Source of the DNA: Thiosocius sp963808165
Lineage (GTDB): Bacteria > Pseudomonadota > Gammaproteobacteria > Chromatiales > Chromatiaceae
Assembly: GCA_963808165.1 (NCBI GenBank)
Contig: CAWEET010000008.1
Coordinates: 59,405-123,404, forward strand
DNA length: 64,000 nt
Direction: 5' to 3'
The notes beneath the pieces are model-generated. The model made no database searches. It saw only the letters and a program-made list of their open reading frames with translations, and had not been told where the DNA came from. A program made the translations under genes and the position numbers. Shown piece after piece: positions 23,642 to 33,747 of this stretch (positions are counted from its first letter, which is position 1; each line of letters begins with the position of its first letter).

Positions 23642-26600
23642 ATGCGTCTGGAAAAAATCAAGCTGGCGGGCTTCAAATCCTTTGTAGACCCGACCACTGT
23701 CCTGTTTCCCAGCAACCTGGTCGGCATCGTCGGTCCCAATGGCTGCGGTAAGTCCAACGTCATCGATGCGGTGCGTTGGGTGATGGGTGAAAGCTCGGCA
23801 AAGATGCTGCGTGGCGAATCCATGGCGGACGTCATCTTCAATGGCTCGAGCAGCCGCAAGCCGGTGGGCACCGCGACCATCGAGCTGCTGTTCGACAACT
23901 CCGATGGTAGCGCCGGCGGGCAGTATGCCCAGTATGGCCAGATCTCGGTCAAACGTCAGGTCTCGCGCGATGGCCAGTCGATCTATTTTCTCAACAGCGT
24001 CCGCTGCCGGCGCCGCGATATCACCGATCTCTTCCTCGGCACCGGTCTCGGCCCGCGCAGTTACTCGATCATCGAACAGGGGATGATCTCGCGGATCATC
24101 GAGGCCCGACCGGAAGACCTGCGGGTCTACCTGGAGGAAGCTGCGGGCATCTCCAAGTATAAGGAAAGGCGGCGCGAGACGGAGAACCGCATTTCGCGTA
24201 CCCGTGAAAACCTCGACCGCCTGGATGATCTGCGTGAAGAGGTCCAGAAGCAGTTGCGCCACCTGGAGCGGCAATCGGCCACTGCGCAGAAGTACAAGGC
24301 CCTGCGCGAAGAAGAGCGGCGTGTACGTGCCGAGTTGCTGGTGCTGCGTCTGGACGACATGCTGGCCGACATCGAGCAACGCGACCGGGCCATTGCGGAG
24401 CAGGAGAACAAGCTGCAGTCCGCGATCGCAGATCAGCGAGGCCTCGAGGCGCAGATCGAACAGCAGCGTGAGGCGCACGCCGAGACCAATGACGCGTTCA
24501 ACGAGATTCAGGGCCGTTTCTATGCGGTCGGTTCCGAGATCGCGCGTCTCGAGGAGGCCATCCAGTATGCACGCGAGGCGCGCCGCCAGCAGGAGAGCGA
24601 CCTGGCGCAGGCGCGCCAGTCGCTGGCCCAGGCGAGGGCCCTGAGCGAGCAGGACAGCGGCCGCCTGGCAGAACTGGCGGGTGAACTCGAACGCGATCAA
24701 CCGCTGCTGGAGGAGGCCCACCAGCGGGCCGACACCACCGCCGCCGCGTTGCAGGATGCCGAAAGCGTCATGCAGCAATGGCAGGGTGACTGGGATCGGT
24801 TCAACCAGGGCGCCAACGAGCCTGCCCAGCAGGCCCAGGTCGAGCGCACCCGGATCAACCATCTCGAACAGCAGGAGGTGCAGTTGAGGCGCCGCCTGGG
24901 GCGCAATGAAGAAGAGCGTCGGCAATTGTCAGATGTCGCGCTGCAGGCCGAGATCGGCGAGCTGCAGCGGCGCGAGCTGGAGGGCGAGGCGGGTCTTGAA
25001 GCGGCCAGGGAACGGGTCGAGGCCAGGGTTCAGTCGATCCTCTCCCTGCGCGAACGCAACCAACAGGCGCAGGAAGACCTGGCATCGGCGCGAGGTGAGC
25101 TGGAGACCTTGAACGGCAGGCTTGCCTCGCTGCAGGCACTGCAGCAGGCAGCGCGCGGCCAGGGCGACGAGTCTGTCGGCCGCTGGCTGGGCGAGCAGGG
25201 TCTGGGCGAGGCCCGCAGGCTGCTCGAGACGCTGGAGGTATCGAGCGCTTGGCAAAAGGCGGTCGAGGTGGTGCTGGCCGAGCAGCTGCAGGCGGTGATG
25301 ATCGACGATCTGGACCCTGCGGCCGCTGCGCTTGCGCGGCTCGACAGCGGCAATCTGGCCCTATTCGAAACCGGAGGCGAGCGCGCCGCAGCGAGGCCGG
25401 GGACACTGGCGACACTGGTCAGCGGTCCTGCACAGCTCACCCATCTGCTCAATAGCATCCACGTAGCGAGCGATCTTGCCGAGGCAATGCAGCGGCGCGC
25501 CCAGCTCGCACCGGGTGAATGCCTGGTGACACCCGAGGGACTGAGAGTCGGACGGGCCTGGGTGAGCGTTCAGCACGGTAGCGATGCACAGGCGGGCGTG
25601 TTGGCACGCGAACAGGAGATCCGAGAATTGGTCCGGCGCCGCGACGAGCTGGGGCCGCGCGTAGAGCAGTTGGCTGGGCAGTTGGCGGCGGATCGGCAGA
25701 CACTGAGCGAGGCGGAGCAGGCGCGCGAGGTTCAGCAGCGTGATTTCGAGTCGGCGCAGCGGGTGCTGGCCGAGGTGCGCGCTGTGTTGAGCGGCAAGCA
25801 GGCGCGTGCCGAGCAAATCCGTCATCGTCTCGGGGGCCTGGAAAGCGATGCGCAGGAGATCCGTCAGCAGATCGAGCAAGGCTCGGTCGATATGGAAGAG
25901 GCGCGCAGCCGATTGCACGAGGCGTTGGACTCGATCGAGGATCTCGGCAAGCAACGCGAACGACTGGTCTCGCAGCGTGATGAACTGCGCGGCAGGCTGG
26001 ATGCAGCGCGCGGCGCCGCCAGCGAGGCCCGCAACCGCATGCATGAGATCGCGCTGCGGGTGGAATCCATGCGTAGCTCCGAAGGTTCCTTGCGCTCCGG
26101 GATCGATCGCATGCAGCAGCAGCTGGAGCAGCTGGAACAACGTTGTACCGATCTCGAAGGCACACTGGCGGCCGGCAAGACACCGATCGGCGAACAGCAG
26201 GTGCGATTGGAACAGCAGCTCCAGACACGTGCCAGGATCGAGGCCGAGCTGGCCGAGGCGCGCAAGGCGCTGGAATCCATAGACCACGAGCTGCGCGAGC
26301 GGGAGCGCTCCCGTCACCTGATCGAGCAGCGTGTGCAGGATGAGCGCGTGCGGCTTGATCAGGCGCGCATGGCGCGGCAGGAAGTCGTGGTCCGCAGTCG
26401 GACGCTCGAGGAGCAACTCGGCGAGACAGGTTTCGAGCGCGAGCAGTTGCATCGCGAGATGCCACAGGAGGCTGAGGTGGTTGCCTGGGAGTCACGCGTC
26501 GAGGGGCTCGCCAGCCGCATTCAGCGACTGGGTCCGATCAATCTCGCGGCGATCGACGAGTTCCAGGAACAAAGCGAACGCATGGCCTATCTGGACAGTC

Positions 26601-27142
26601 AGCACGACGACGTCAGCAAATCGCTGGCCACCCTCGAAGAGGCGATCCGCAAGATCGATCGTGAGACCCGCACGCGTTTCAAGGAGACCTTCGATCGGGT
26701 CGACGTCGGATTCAAGGAGCTGTTCCCCAAGCTGTTCGGTGGCGGTCAAGCCTACCTGCAGCTGACCGGCGAGGATCTGCTCGATACCGGAGTTACCGTG
26801 ATGGCCCGGCCGCCCGGCAAGCGCAACAGCAGTATCCATCTGCTGTCCGGTGGTGAGAAGGCGCTCACTGCAGTGGCGCTCGTATTCGCGATCTTCCGGC
26901 TGAATCCAGCGCCTTTCTGTATGCTTGACGAGGTGGATGCGCCTCTCGACGACGCCAATGTCGGACGCTATTCGGCGCTGGTCAGCGAGATGTCCGAACA
27001 CGTACAGTTTATCTTTATCACACACAATAAGGTGACGATGGAAATCGCCAGACAGTTGAGCGGTGTCACCATGCATGAACCGGGGGTGTCACGGCTGGTC
27101 TCAGTGGACGTGGAAGAAGCGGCGGCACTGGCAGCGGTCTGA
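23642..27142 (+). CDS. smc: Chromosome segregation ATPase SMC
   Basis: 1166-residue SMC protein that compacts and segregates the chromosome as a dimer. The N-terminal head has Walker A GPNGCGKSNVIDAVRWVMGE. Two long coiled coils flank a hinge at about residues 515-650. The C-terminal head has the signature LSGGEKALTAVALVF and Walker B PFCMLDEVDAPLDD. Length and order are typical. ATG 23642 begins the conserved MRLEKIKLAGFKSFVDPT; an upstream in-frame start would add 12 poorly conserved residues. An SMC rather than MukB system, with zipA and ligA downstream, is an arrangement seen in pseudomonads and relatives. Confidence 0.97.
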   Translation: MRLEKIKLAGFKSFVDPTTVLFPSNLVGIVGPNGCGKSNVIDAVRWVMGESSAKMLRGESMADVIFNGSSSRKPVGTATIELLFDNSDGSAGGQYAQYGQISVKRQVSRDGQSIYFLNSVRCRRRDITDLFLGTGLGPRSYSIIEQGMISRIIEARPEDLRVYLEEAAGISKYKERRRETENRISRTRENLDRLDDLREEVQKQLRHLERQSATAQKYKALREEERRVRAELLVLRLDDMLADIEQRDRAIAEQENKLQSAIADQRGLEAQIEQQREAHAETNDAFNEIQGRFYAVGSEIARLEEAIQYAREARRQQESDLAQARQSLAQARALSEQDSGRLAELAGELERDQPLLEEAHQRADTTAAALQDAESVMQQWQGDWDRFNQGANEPAQQAQVERTRINHLEQQEVQLRRRLGRNEEERRQLSDVALQAEIGELQRRELEGEAGLEAARERVEARVQSILSLRERNQQAQEDLASARGELETLNGRLASLQALQQAARGQGDESVGRWLGEQGLGEARRLLETLEVSSAWQKAVEVVLAEQLQAVMIDDLDPAAAALARLDSGNLALFETGGERAAARPGTLATLVSGPAQLTHLLNSIHVASDLAEAMQRRAQLAPGECLVTPEGLRVGRAWVSVQHGSDAQAGVLAREQEIRELVRRRDELGPRVEQLAGQLAADRQTLSEAEQAREVQQRDFESAQRVLAEVRAVLSGKQARAEQIRHRLGGLESDAQEIRQQIEQGSVDMEEARSRLHEALDSIEDLGKQRERLVSQRDELRGRLDAARGAASEARNRMHEIALRVESMRSSEGSLRSGIDRMQQQLEQLEQRCTDLEGTLAAGKTPIGEQQVRLEQQLQTRARIEAELAEARKALESIDHELRERERSRHLIEQRVQDERVRLDQARMARQEVVVRSRTLEEQLGETGFEREQLHREMPQEAEVVAWESRVEGLASRIQRLGPINLAAIDEFQEQSERMAYLDSQHDDVSKSLATLEEAIRKIDRETRTRFKETFDRVDVGFKELFPKLFGGGQAYLQLTGEDLLDTGVTVMARPPGKRNSSIHLLSGGEKALTAVALVFAIFRLNPAPFCMLDEVDAPLDDANVGRYSALVSEMSEHVQFIFITHNKVTMEIARQLSGVTMHEPGVSRLVSVDVEEAAALAAV

Positions 27143-27202
27143 TTGGGGGCCCGCCCGCCGGACCCAGAGAAAGCTCAAGAGACGGATTGACGGCAAGAGG
27201 CA

Positions 27203-28045
27203 ATGGATCCAGATCTGGTCAGGCTCAGTTTAATCGTGTGCGGCGTCCTGCTGGTGGTCGGTATCTACTTGTGGGATCGCTACAAGCACGCCAGGCCGCG
27301 TCATCGGACAGTCAGGCGCCGGCCGCTCGAGATGCCGCTCGACGAGACGGCGATCGATACCGGACGCGAGGGCCGGGCCGAACCCACTATCGACGATGTG
27401 ACGGAAGCGATTCCCGAGATGCGAGCCGATGAGCCGCACGATGCGCCGAGTGAAACCGGCCCGAGAGAGCGCGCAACGTCGCCGCTCGACCCGGAACTCG
27501 GGGAGTGGGTGGCCCCGACACGCGACGCGGACCCTGAGTTCTCGATGGACCTGAACTTTGATGCGAATGAGGAAGGTGATTATCTGAGCAGCGACCCGGC
27601 GCTGCGTGACGATGTCGAGCGCAAGATCGTCGTGATCAACCTGGTGGCGCGTGGTGGTGCATTCGCCGGCCCTGCGATCGAGAAGGCATGCGATGATGCC
27701 GGCCTCGAGCTGGGAGATATGTCGATCTATCATCATCGCGATGAACACAGCGGGCGCGTGCTGTTCAGCATGGCCAGCATGGTCGAGCCGGGGATTTTCC
27801 CGACCGATGGCATGGCGCGTTTCTCCACCCCGGGCCTGTCGATCTTCACCCAGCTACCCGGGGCGCGCGATGGCGTCGAGATCTTCGAAGCGATGCTGGG
27901 CACCGCGAACCGCCTGGCGTCTCTGCTCAACGGCGAGCTGCAGGATGAGCGGCACAACAAATTCACGCGTCAGATGGAAAAGCACCTGCGTGATGCGATC
28001 ATCGAGCATCGGCGCCAGATCACGCTGGCGCGGAGCCGCCATTGA
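27203..28045 (+). CDS. zipA: Cell division protein ZipA
   Basis: 280 residues. A single N-terminal membrane helix (about 7-24, LSLIVCGVLLVVGIYLW) is followed by a basic patch, a charged low-complexity linker and a C-terminal ZipA domain from about residue 140 (KIVVINLVARGGAFAGPAIE). ZipA anchors FtsZ to the inner membrane at the division site. The gene lies 60 bp after smc and its stop overlaps the start of ligA; the smc-zipA-ligA order is conserved in gammaproteobacteria. Confidence 0.94.
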   Translation: MDPDLVRLSLIVCGVLLVVGIYLWDRYKHARPRHRTVRRRPLEMPLDETAIDTGREGRAEPTIDDVTEAIPEMRADEPHDAPSETGPRERATSPLDPELGEWVAPTRDADPEFSMDLNFDANEEGDYLSSDPALRDDVERKIVVINLVARGGAFAGPAIEKACDDAGLELGDMSIYHHRDEHSGRVLFSMASMVEPGIFPTDGMARFSTPGLSIFTQLPGARDGVEIFEAMLGTANRLASLLNGELQDERHNKFTRQMEKHLRDAIIEHRRQITLARSRH

Positions 28046-30072
28046 GTGCGACTGATGCGCTGTTTGCACAGGCGCAGTGGCTGCGTGAGCAAATCGAGCA
28101 TCATAACTACCGCTACTATGTGCTCGACGACCCCGAAGTACCGGACAGCGAGTACGATCGATTGTTCCGCGCGCTCCAGGAGCTCGAGGCCGCGCATCCG
28201 CAACTGGTGACCCCCGATTCGCCGACCCAGCGGGTGGGTGGCACAGCGCTGGGCGCGTTCGAAGAAGTGGAGCACCTCGTGCCCATGCTGTCGCTGGACA
28301 ATGCGCTGTCACCCAGCGCCATGGTTGAGTTCGACCGTCGTGTCCGTGAGAGGCTCGAGCGCGCCGGCGATATGACCTACGCAGCCGAGCCGAAGCTCGA
28401 CGGCCTTGCGATCAGCCTGCGCTACGAGGGCGGAGCGCTGCAGCAGGCCGCGACGCGCGGTGATGGCAGGCGGGGAGAGAATGTCTCGCAGAACGTGCGC
28501 ACCATCGGCTCGGTACCGTTGCGCCTGCGTGGCGACGACTGGCCGCCGCTGCTTGAGGTGCGCGGCGAAATCTTCATGCCACGCAGGGGTTTCGAGGCGC
28601 TGAACGCCCGCCAGCGTGAGCTTGGCGAAAAGACCTTCGTTAATCCGCGCAATGCGGCTGCCGGCAGCCTGCGTCAGCTCGATTCCAAGATCACCGCAAG
28701 CCGGCCGCTTGCGATGTTCTGCTACGGCCTTGGCAAGGTCGAGGGCCATCCGATGGCTGAGACCCACAGTGCCAATATGCGGCTGCTGAAAGGCTGGGGC
28801 CTGCCAGTGTCGCCCGAACTTGCCGTGGTGACGGGCCTGGAGGCCTGTGCCGCTTATTTCGCCGCAATCGGCGAGCGCCGCAACAGTCTCCCGTATGACA
28901 TCGATGGCGTGGTGTTCAAGGTGGACAGCATTGCCGATCAACAGGAGCTGGGTTTCGTCTCGCGGGCACCGCGCTGGGCGATTGCGCAAAAGTTTCCCGC
29001 CCAGGAGGAGCTGACGGTGATCGAGGCGGTCGAGTTCCAGGTGGGGCGGACCGGCGCGGTGACGCCGGTGGCGAGACTCAGGCCGGTGTTCGTCGGTGGT
29101 GTCACCGTCAGCAACGCGACCCTGCACAACATGCAGGAGGCGCATCGCAAGGATGTCAGAATCGGTGACACGGTGTTCGTCCGGCGTGCCGGTGACGTGA
29201 TTCCCGAGGTCGTGCGCGTTTTGCCCGAACGCCGTCCCAAGGGGGCCAGGGAGATTCAGATGCCGACGCACTGTCCGGTGTGCGGTTCGGATATCGAACG
29301 CCTCGAAGGCGAGGTCGTGGCGCGTTGTTGCGGTGGTCTGTTTTGCGCGGCCCAGCGTCGAGAGTCGCTGAAACACTTCGCATCGCGTCGCGCGATGGAT
29401 ATCGAAGGGCTCGGCGAAAAGCTGATCGAACAGCTGATCGATCGGGGCATGGTCGCCGACCCCGCCGACCTGTATGACTTGTCGGCGGCAGACTTGGCGG
29501 CGCTGGAGCGAATGGGCGAGAAATCAGCGCAGAACCTGGTCGACGCCATGGCGAGATCGCGTCGGACCACGCTGGCGCGCTTTCTCTATGCGCTTGGTAT
29601 CCGCGAGGTCGGCGAGGCGACCGCACAGTCCCTGGCCCGGCAGTTCGGCAGCCTCGATGCGATCCGGACCGCCAGTGAAGAGGGGCTGCAGGAGACGCCC
29701 GATGTAGGACCCGTGGTGGCGCGGCACCTGTTTACCTTCTTCCGCCAGCCGCACAACCGGGAGGTGATCGACAAACTGCTGTCCGCCGGGATCGATTGGC
29801 CGGAGAGCGACCCATTGCCGGCGGCCGGTGAATTGCCGCTGGCCGGCACGACCTTCGTGCTCACCGGGGCTCTTTCGGAGCCGCGCAGGGCGATCAAGGA
29901 GCGGCTGCAGGCGCTTGGTGCCAAGGTCGCGGGCAGCGTGTCGAAGAAGACCGACTATCTGGTTGCCGGAACGGATGCCGGCAGCAAGCTGGGCAGGGCG
30001 CAGGAGCTCGGTGTCGAAGTTCTGGACGAAGCTGGCTTCAATGAGCTGATCGGCCGCGCGATGCAGGGTTGA
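28042..30072 (+). CDS. ligA: NAD-dependent DNA ligase LigA
   Basis: 676-residue replicative ligase. The N-terminal Ia segment HHNYRYYVLDDPEVPDSEYD binds NAD; the adenylated lysine lies in AEPKLDGLAISLRY. An OB fold comes next, then a four-cysteine zinc finger (CPVCGSD, later CC and C), helix-hairpin-helix repeats and a C-terminal BRCT domain (about 595-676). The only start that fits the family N-terminus is a TTG at 28042 overlapping the zipA stop codon, suggesting coupled translation at reduced efficiency. Confidence 0.97.
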   Translation: MSATDALFAQAQWLREQIEHHNYRYYVLDDPEVPDSEYDRLFRALQELEAAHPQLVTPDSPTQRVGGTALGAFEEVEHLVPMLSLDNALSPSAMVEFDRRVRERLERAGDMTYAAEPKLDGLAISLRYEGGALQQAATRGDGRRGENVSQNVRTIGSVPLRLRGDDWPPLLEVRGEIFMPRRGFEALNARQRELGEKTFVNPRNAAAGSLRQLDSKITASRPLAMFCYGLGKVEGHPMAETHSANMRLLKGWGLPVSPELAVVTGLEACAAYFAAIGERRNSLPYDIDGVVFKVDSIADQQELGFVSRAPRWAIAQKFPAQEELTVIEAVEFQVGRTGAVTPVARLRPVFVGGVTVSNATLHNMQEAHRKDVRIGDTVFVRRAGDVIPEVVRVLPERRPKGAREIQMPTHCPVCGSDIERLEGEVVARCCGGLFCAAQRRESLKHFASRRAMDIEGLGEKLIEQLIDRGMVADPADLYDLSAADLAALERMGEKSAQNLVDAMARSRRTTLARFLYALGIREVGEATAQSLARQFGSLDAIRTASEEGLQETPDVGPVVARHLFTFFRQPHNREVIDKLLSAGIDWPESDPLPAAGELPLAGTTFVLTGALSEPRRAIKERLQALGAKVAGSVSKKTDYLVAGTDAGSKLGRAQELGVEVLDEAGFNELIGRAMQG

Positions 30073-30074
30073 TG

Positions 30075-30089
30075 GCCCCAGTCTGGGGC
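30075..30089 (+). other. Short hairpin after ligA
   Basis: GCCCCA (30075-30080) and TGGGGC (30084-30089) form a 6-bp GC stem with a 3-nt loop directly after the ligA stop codon. There is no T tract, so termination here is only a possibility. Confidence 0.25.
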
Positions 30090-30255
30090 ATTGCAGCGGC
30101 GCCATGCACCAGCTTGCAGCGATGGCTCCCCCTGGCATGGGTCGGATGAGGCGCAGCGGGGATCCTCGATCGTCGGCCCGCCTTGACGCTCGCAACCGGG
30201 CGGGGGACACTCGGGCGAGCTTGGCTGGCTTGGCGGCCCACCTATCGGTGCGCTC

Positions 30256-30271
30256 TGGCATGGTCTTCGCA
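30256..30271 (+). promoter_or_regulatory. Candidate sigma54 promoter for aapJQMP
   Basis: TGGCATGGTCTTCGCA matches the -24/-12 consensus TGGCACG-N4-TTGCA at 10 of 12 informative positions, with GG and GC at the required 10-bp spacing. The expected start would be near 30282, about 44 bp before aapJ. A sigma54 promoter would fit nitrogen control of an amino-acid importer. An overlapping CATAAT at 30270-30275 could alternatively serve as a sigma70 -10 but lacks a good -35. Confidence 0.5.
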
Positions 30272-30325
30272 TAATTTCTAATGATTCCAGAAGAACCCGC
30301 TGCGGGTGGGAGGAGATCCAACAAT

Positions 30326-31342
30326 ATGAAAACAAGATTCGGAATTGGACTGGGCGCGATGCTTGCGCTGACTGGCATCGTGCATGCCGGGGCCACGTTG
30401 GACGCAGTCAAGAAGAAGGGGTTCGTTCAATGTGGTGTAAGCACCGGTCTGCCGGGTTTCTCGGCCGCCGATGACAAGGGCGCATTTACCGGCATCGATG
30501 TCGATATGTGCCGGGGAGTTGCTGCGGCGATCTTCGGCGATGCGGACAAGGTCAAGTACAGCCCGTTGACCGCGAAGGAGCGCTTCACTGCGCTGCAGTC
30601 CGGCGAGATCGATATGCTGCCACGCAACACGACCTGGACCTACACGCGCGACAGTTCACTGGGGCTCAACTTCACCGGCGTAAATTATTACGACGGCCAG
30701 GGCTTTCTGGTTACGAAGAACCTCGGCGTGAAGAGTGCGCTGGAGATGGACGGCGCGTCCTTCTGTATCCAGGCGGGCACGACGACGGAACTCAATCTGG
30801 CGGATTATTTCCGCAGCAACCAGATGAAATATACGCCGATCACATTCGATACCTCGGACCAGACGATCAAGGCATTCGAGGCCGGGCGCTGTGATGCACT
30901 GACCTCGGATCAGTCACAGCTCTACGCGCTACGCATCAAGCTGCAGGACCCGAACAGCGCCATGGTGCTCCCGGAAGTCATCTCGAAGGAGCCGCTGGGG
31001 CCTGTGGTTCGGCAAGGTGACGACGAGTGGTTCAACGTCGTGAGATGGTCTCTGTTCGCGATGATCAATGGCGAAGAACTCGGCGTTTCGTCGACCAATG
31101 TCGATGAAATGAAGGCCAGCAGCACAGATCCGAACGTGCGGCGCCTGTTGGGTATGGAAGGCGTCAAGGGTGAATGGATGGGACTCCCGGACGAGTGGGG
31201 CTACAACATCATCAAGTTGGTGGGCAACTATGGCGAGGTGTTCGAACGTAATGTCGGCGAGGGCAGTGCGCTGGGTATCTCGCGCGGGCTCAATGCCCTG
31301 TGGAGCAAGGGTGGTATTCAGTACGCACCGCCGATTCGCTGA
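30326..31342 (+). CDS. aapJ: Amino-acid ABC transporter periplasmic binding protein AapJ
   Basis: 338 residues with a signal peptide (about 1-22, ending VHAGA) and a type II periplasmic solute-binding fold. Family marks include TLDAVKKKGFVQCGVSTGLPGFS, GIDVDMCRGVAAAIFGD and RNTTWTYTRDSSLGLNF, which belong to the general L-amino-acid AapJ/BztA group. ATG 30326 follows GGGAGGAGA, so an upstream in-frame start is rejected. It heads a four-gene operon with two permeases and an ATPase. Confidence 0.95.
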   Translation: MKTRFGIGLGAMLALTGIVHAGATLDAVKKKGFVQCGVSTGLPGFSAADDKGAFTGIDVDMCRGVAAAIFGDADKVKYSPLTAKERFTALQSGEIDMLPRNTTWTYTRDSSLGLNFTGVNYYDGQGFLVTKNLGVKSALEMDGASFCIQAGTTTELNLADYFRSNQMKYTPITFDTSDQTIKAFEAGRCDALTSDQSQLYALRIKLQDPNSAMVLPEVISKEPLGPVVRQGDDEWFNVVRWSLFAMINGEELGVSSTNVDEMKASSTDPNVRRLLGMEGVKGEWMGLPDEWGYNIIKLVGNYGEVFERNVGEGSALGISRGLNALWSKGGIQYAPPIR

Positions 31343-31433
31343 GAGCCCCACCGCTTGACCGGAGTCGCCAGCTTGCCCGACGAACGGGCGAGCTGGTCGA
31401 GCCCACAAAAGCCTTTGAACACACCTGAACCCC

Positions 31434-32624
31434 ATGGCCGCTGAGCAGCCCGACCGCAGCTCAGCGAGCAAAGTCCCGCTGTGGCGCCTCCCGGCGTTCC
31501 GGGCGATCGTGTTCCAGGTCCTTCTGGTGCTGGGCATCCTGGCATTCGGCTACTATCTGCTGAACAACACGCTGCAGAACATGGAGCAGCGGGGCATCAC
31601 GACGGGTTTCGGTTTTCTGTCCAACGAGGCGGGCTTCGGCATATTGCAGAGCCTGGTCCCCTACGACGAGACCTACAGCTACGGCCGTACCTTCGTCGTC
31701 GGGCTGCTCAATACGCTGCTGGTCGCCGGCCTGGGTATCTTATTCGCCACGTTCCTGGGTTTCTTCATCGGTATCGCCCGCCTCTCGCCCAACTGGCTGG
31801 TGGCACGTCTTGCGACCGCCTATATCGAGATCTTTCGTAACATCCCGCTGTTGCTGCAGATCATGTTCTGGTACTTCGCGGTCCTGCGGCCCTTGCCGCT
31901 ACCGCGTCAGAGTCTCAGCGTTGGCGACGCGGTGTTCCTTAATAACCGCGGCCTGTTCCTGCCCAAGCCGGTCGCCGAAGAGGGTTTCTGGCTGGTCGGT
32001 CTGGCCTTCGCCGTGGCGGTGCTGGCGGTCATCGGCATCGCGCGCTGGGCGCGTCGCCGCCAGAACGCGACCGGCCAGCAGTTTCCCACGGTCTCGGTCG
32101 GCCTGGCACTGCTCGTCGGATTGCCCCTGTTGGCCTACTGGCTGAGCGGTTCGCCGCTGCACTGGGACTATCCGGTGCTCGGTGGCTTCAATTTCAGCGG
32201 CGGCCTGGAGGTGATCCCGGAACTTGCGGCATTGACCCTGGCGCTGAGCATTTACACCGCTGCCTTCATCGCCGAGGCTGTGCGGTCAGGCATCATGGCC
32301 GTCAGTCACGGGCAGACCGAGGCGGCCTATGCCCTGGGTCTGCGTCCGCGCGTCACATTGAAACTCGTCGTCATTCCGCAGGCGATGCGGGTGATCATTC
32401 CGCAGCTCACCAGCCAGTACCTCAACCTGACCAAGAACTCCTCGCTTGCCACCGCGATCGGGTACCCGGATCTGGTCAACGTTTTTGCCGGCACAACGCT
32501 TAACCAGACCGGTCAGGCGGTCGAGGTGATCGCGATGACCATGGCGGTGTACCTGTCGATCAGCCTGGCGATATCCACGTTCATGAACTGGTACAACAAG
32601 CGTAACCAGCTGATCGAAAGGTAG
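31434..32624 (+). CDS. aapQ: Amino-acid ABC transporter permease AapQ
   Basis: 396-residue inner-membrane permease, longer than standard HisM-type permeases because of the extended N-terminal region and large insertion typical of AapQ/BztB. The core is preceded by FRNIPLLLQIMFWYF; the EAA loop that contacts the ATPase is visible as AAYALGLRPRVTLKLVVIPQAMRV. It lies 91 bp after aapJ. With AapM it should form a heteromeric channel. Confidence 0.94.
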   Translation: MAAEQPDRSSASKVPLWRLPAFRAIVFQVLLVLGILAFGYYLLNNTLQNMEQRGITTGFGFLSNEAGFGILQSLVPYDETYSYGRTFVVGLLNTLLVAGLGILFATFLGFFIGIARLSPNWLVARLATAYIEIFRNIPLLLQIMFWYFAVLRPLPLPRQSLSVGDAVFLNNRGLFLPKPVAEEGFWLVGLAFAVAVLAVIGIARWARRRQNATGQQFPTVSVGLALLVGLPLLAYWLSGSPLHWDYPVLGGFNFSGGLEVIPELAALTLALSIYTAAFIAEAVRSGIMAVSHGQTEAAYALGLRPRVTLKLVVIPQAMRVIIPQLTSQYLNLTKNSSLATAIGYPDLVNVFAGTTLNQTGQAVEVIAMTMAVYLSISLAISTFMNWYNKRNQLIER

Positions 32625-32628
32625 ATAC

Positions 32629-33732
32629 GTGAGCACCCATACCCCACATCCAGACCTCGCGCCACCGTCGACCAGCGTCGGTGTGATCGGTTGGATGCGC
32701 ACCAACCTGTTCTCTTCCTGGCTGAACACGCTGCTGACGCTCGCTGCGCTCTATGTGCTGTACCTGACGCTTCCTCCGCTGATCGAATGGGCCTTCATCA
32801 AGGCTCACTGGCTGGGCGATTCGCGCGAGCCCTGTGACCTGGAAAAGGGAGGCGCCTGCTGGGTATTCGTCCGGGTTCGATTCGACCAGTTCATGTACGG
32901 CTTGTATCCGGAGAGCGAGTATTGGCGTATCAATCTCGCGGGCGTGCTGCTGGTGGGACTGATGATCCCGCTGTTCATCAAGCGCTTTCCCTGGAAACTG
33001 GGGCTTGGCCTTTTCATTCTGGTCGGTTACCCGATCATTGCGTTCTTTCTTTTCTCGGGCGGCGTTCTTGGCCTCGAGCATGTCGAGACCAGCCGCTGGG
33101 GCGGTCTGACCCTGACCCTTATCCTTTCCTCGGTGGGGATGGCGGCCTCGTTTCCGCTCGGCATCCTGCTCGCTCTGGGCAGGCGGTCGACGATGCCGAT
33201 CGTGAAGTCCGTGTCGGTTGTGTTCATCGAGTTCTGGCGTGGCGTACCCTTAATCACGGTGTTGTTCATGTCTTCGGTGATGCTGCCCCTGTTTCTGCCC
33301 GAAGGGACGCATTTCGACAAATTGCTCAGGGCGATGATAGGTATCGCCTTGTTTCAGTCGGCCTATATCGCCGAGGTCGTGCGCAGTGGCCTGCAGGCGA
33401 TACCGAATGGTCAGTACGAGGCGGCGCAGGCGCTCGGCCTGAGCTACTGGCGCAGCATGGGGCTGATCATCTTGCCGCAGGCGCTGAAGCTGGTCATCCC
33501 GGGCATCGTCAATACCTTCATCGCACTGTTCAAGGACACGACTCTGGTATTGATCATCGGCCTGTTCGATATGCTCGCGATGATCCAGGCCGCGCTGGCG
33601 GATCCGAACTGGCTCGGTTTCGCGATCGAGGGCCTGACCTTTGCCGCGTTCGTCTACTGGATTTTCTGTTTCGGTATGTCCCGCTACAGCATGGCGCTGG
33701 AGCGCAAGCTGCATACCGGCCACAAGCGCTGA
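32629..33732 (+). CDS. aapM: Amino-acid ABC transporter permease AapM
   Basis: 367 residues, second permease of the Aap system. It has N-terminal helices, a periplasmic segment with DLEKGGACWVF that is characteristic of AapM/BztC, then the permease core with FIEFWRGVPLITVLFM and the EAA loop ALGLSYWRSMGLIILPQALK. Starts with GTG 32629, 4 bp after the aapQ stop, so translation is probably coupled. Confidence 0.94.
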   Translation: MSTHTPHPDLAPPSTSVGVIGWMRTNLFSSWLNTLLTLAALYVLYLTLPPLIEWAFIKAHWLGDSREPCDLEKGGACWVFVRVRFDQFMYGLYPESEYWRINLAGVLLVGLMIPLFIKRFPWKLGLGLFILVGYPIIAFFLFSGGVLGLEHVETSRWGGLTLTLILSSVGMAASFPLGILLALGRRSTMPIVKSVSVVFIEFWRGVPLITVLFMSSVMLPLFLPEGTHFDKLLRAMIGIALFQSAYIAEVVRSGLQAIPNGQYEAAQALGLSYWRSMGLIILPQALKLVIPGIVNTFIALFKDTTLVLIIGLFDMLAMIQAALADPNWLGFAIEGLTFAAFVYWIFCFGMSRYSMALERKLHTGHKR

Positions 33733-33747
33733 TCTCTGGAGCCACTC

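Noticed and set aside
23279..24925. Long minus-strand open frame (about 550 codons) upstream of and continuous with queF
   Set aside because: It is antisense to smc in a high-GC region, has no conserved sequence before MSTQPSRDLETF, and type I QueF is about 130 residues. It is a shadow frame.
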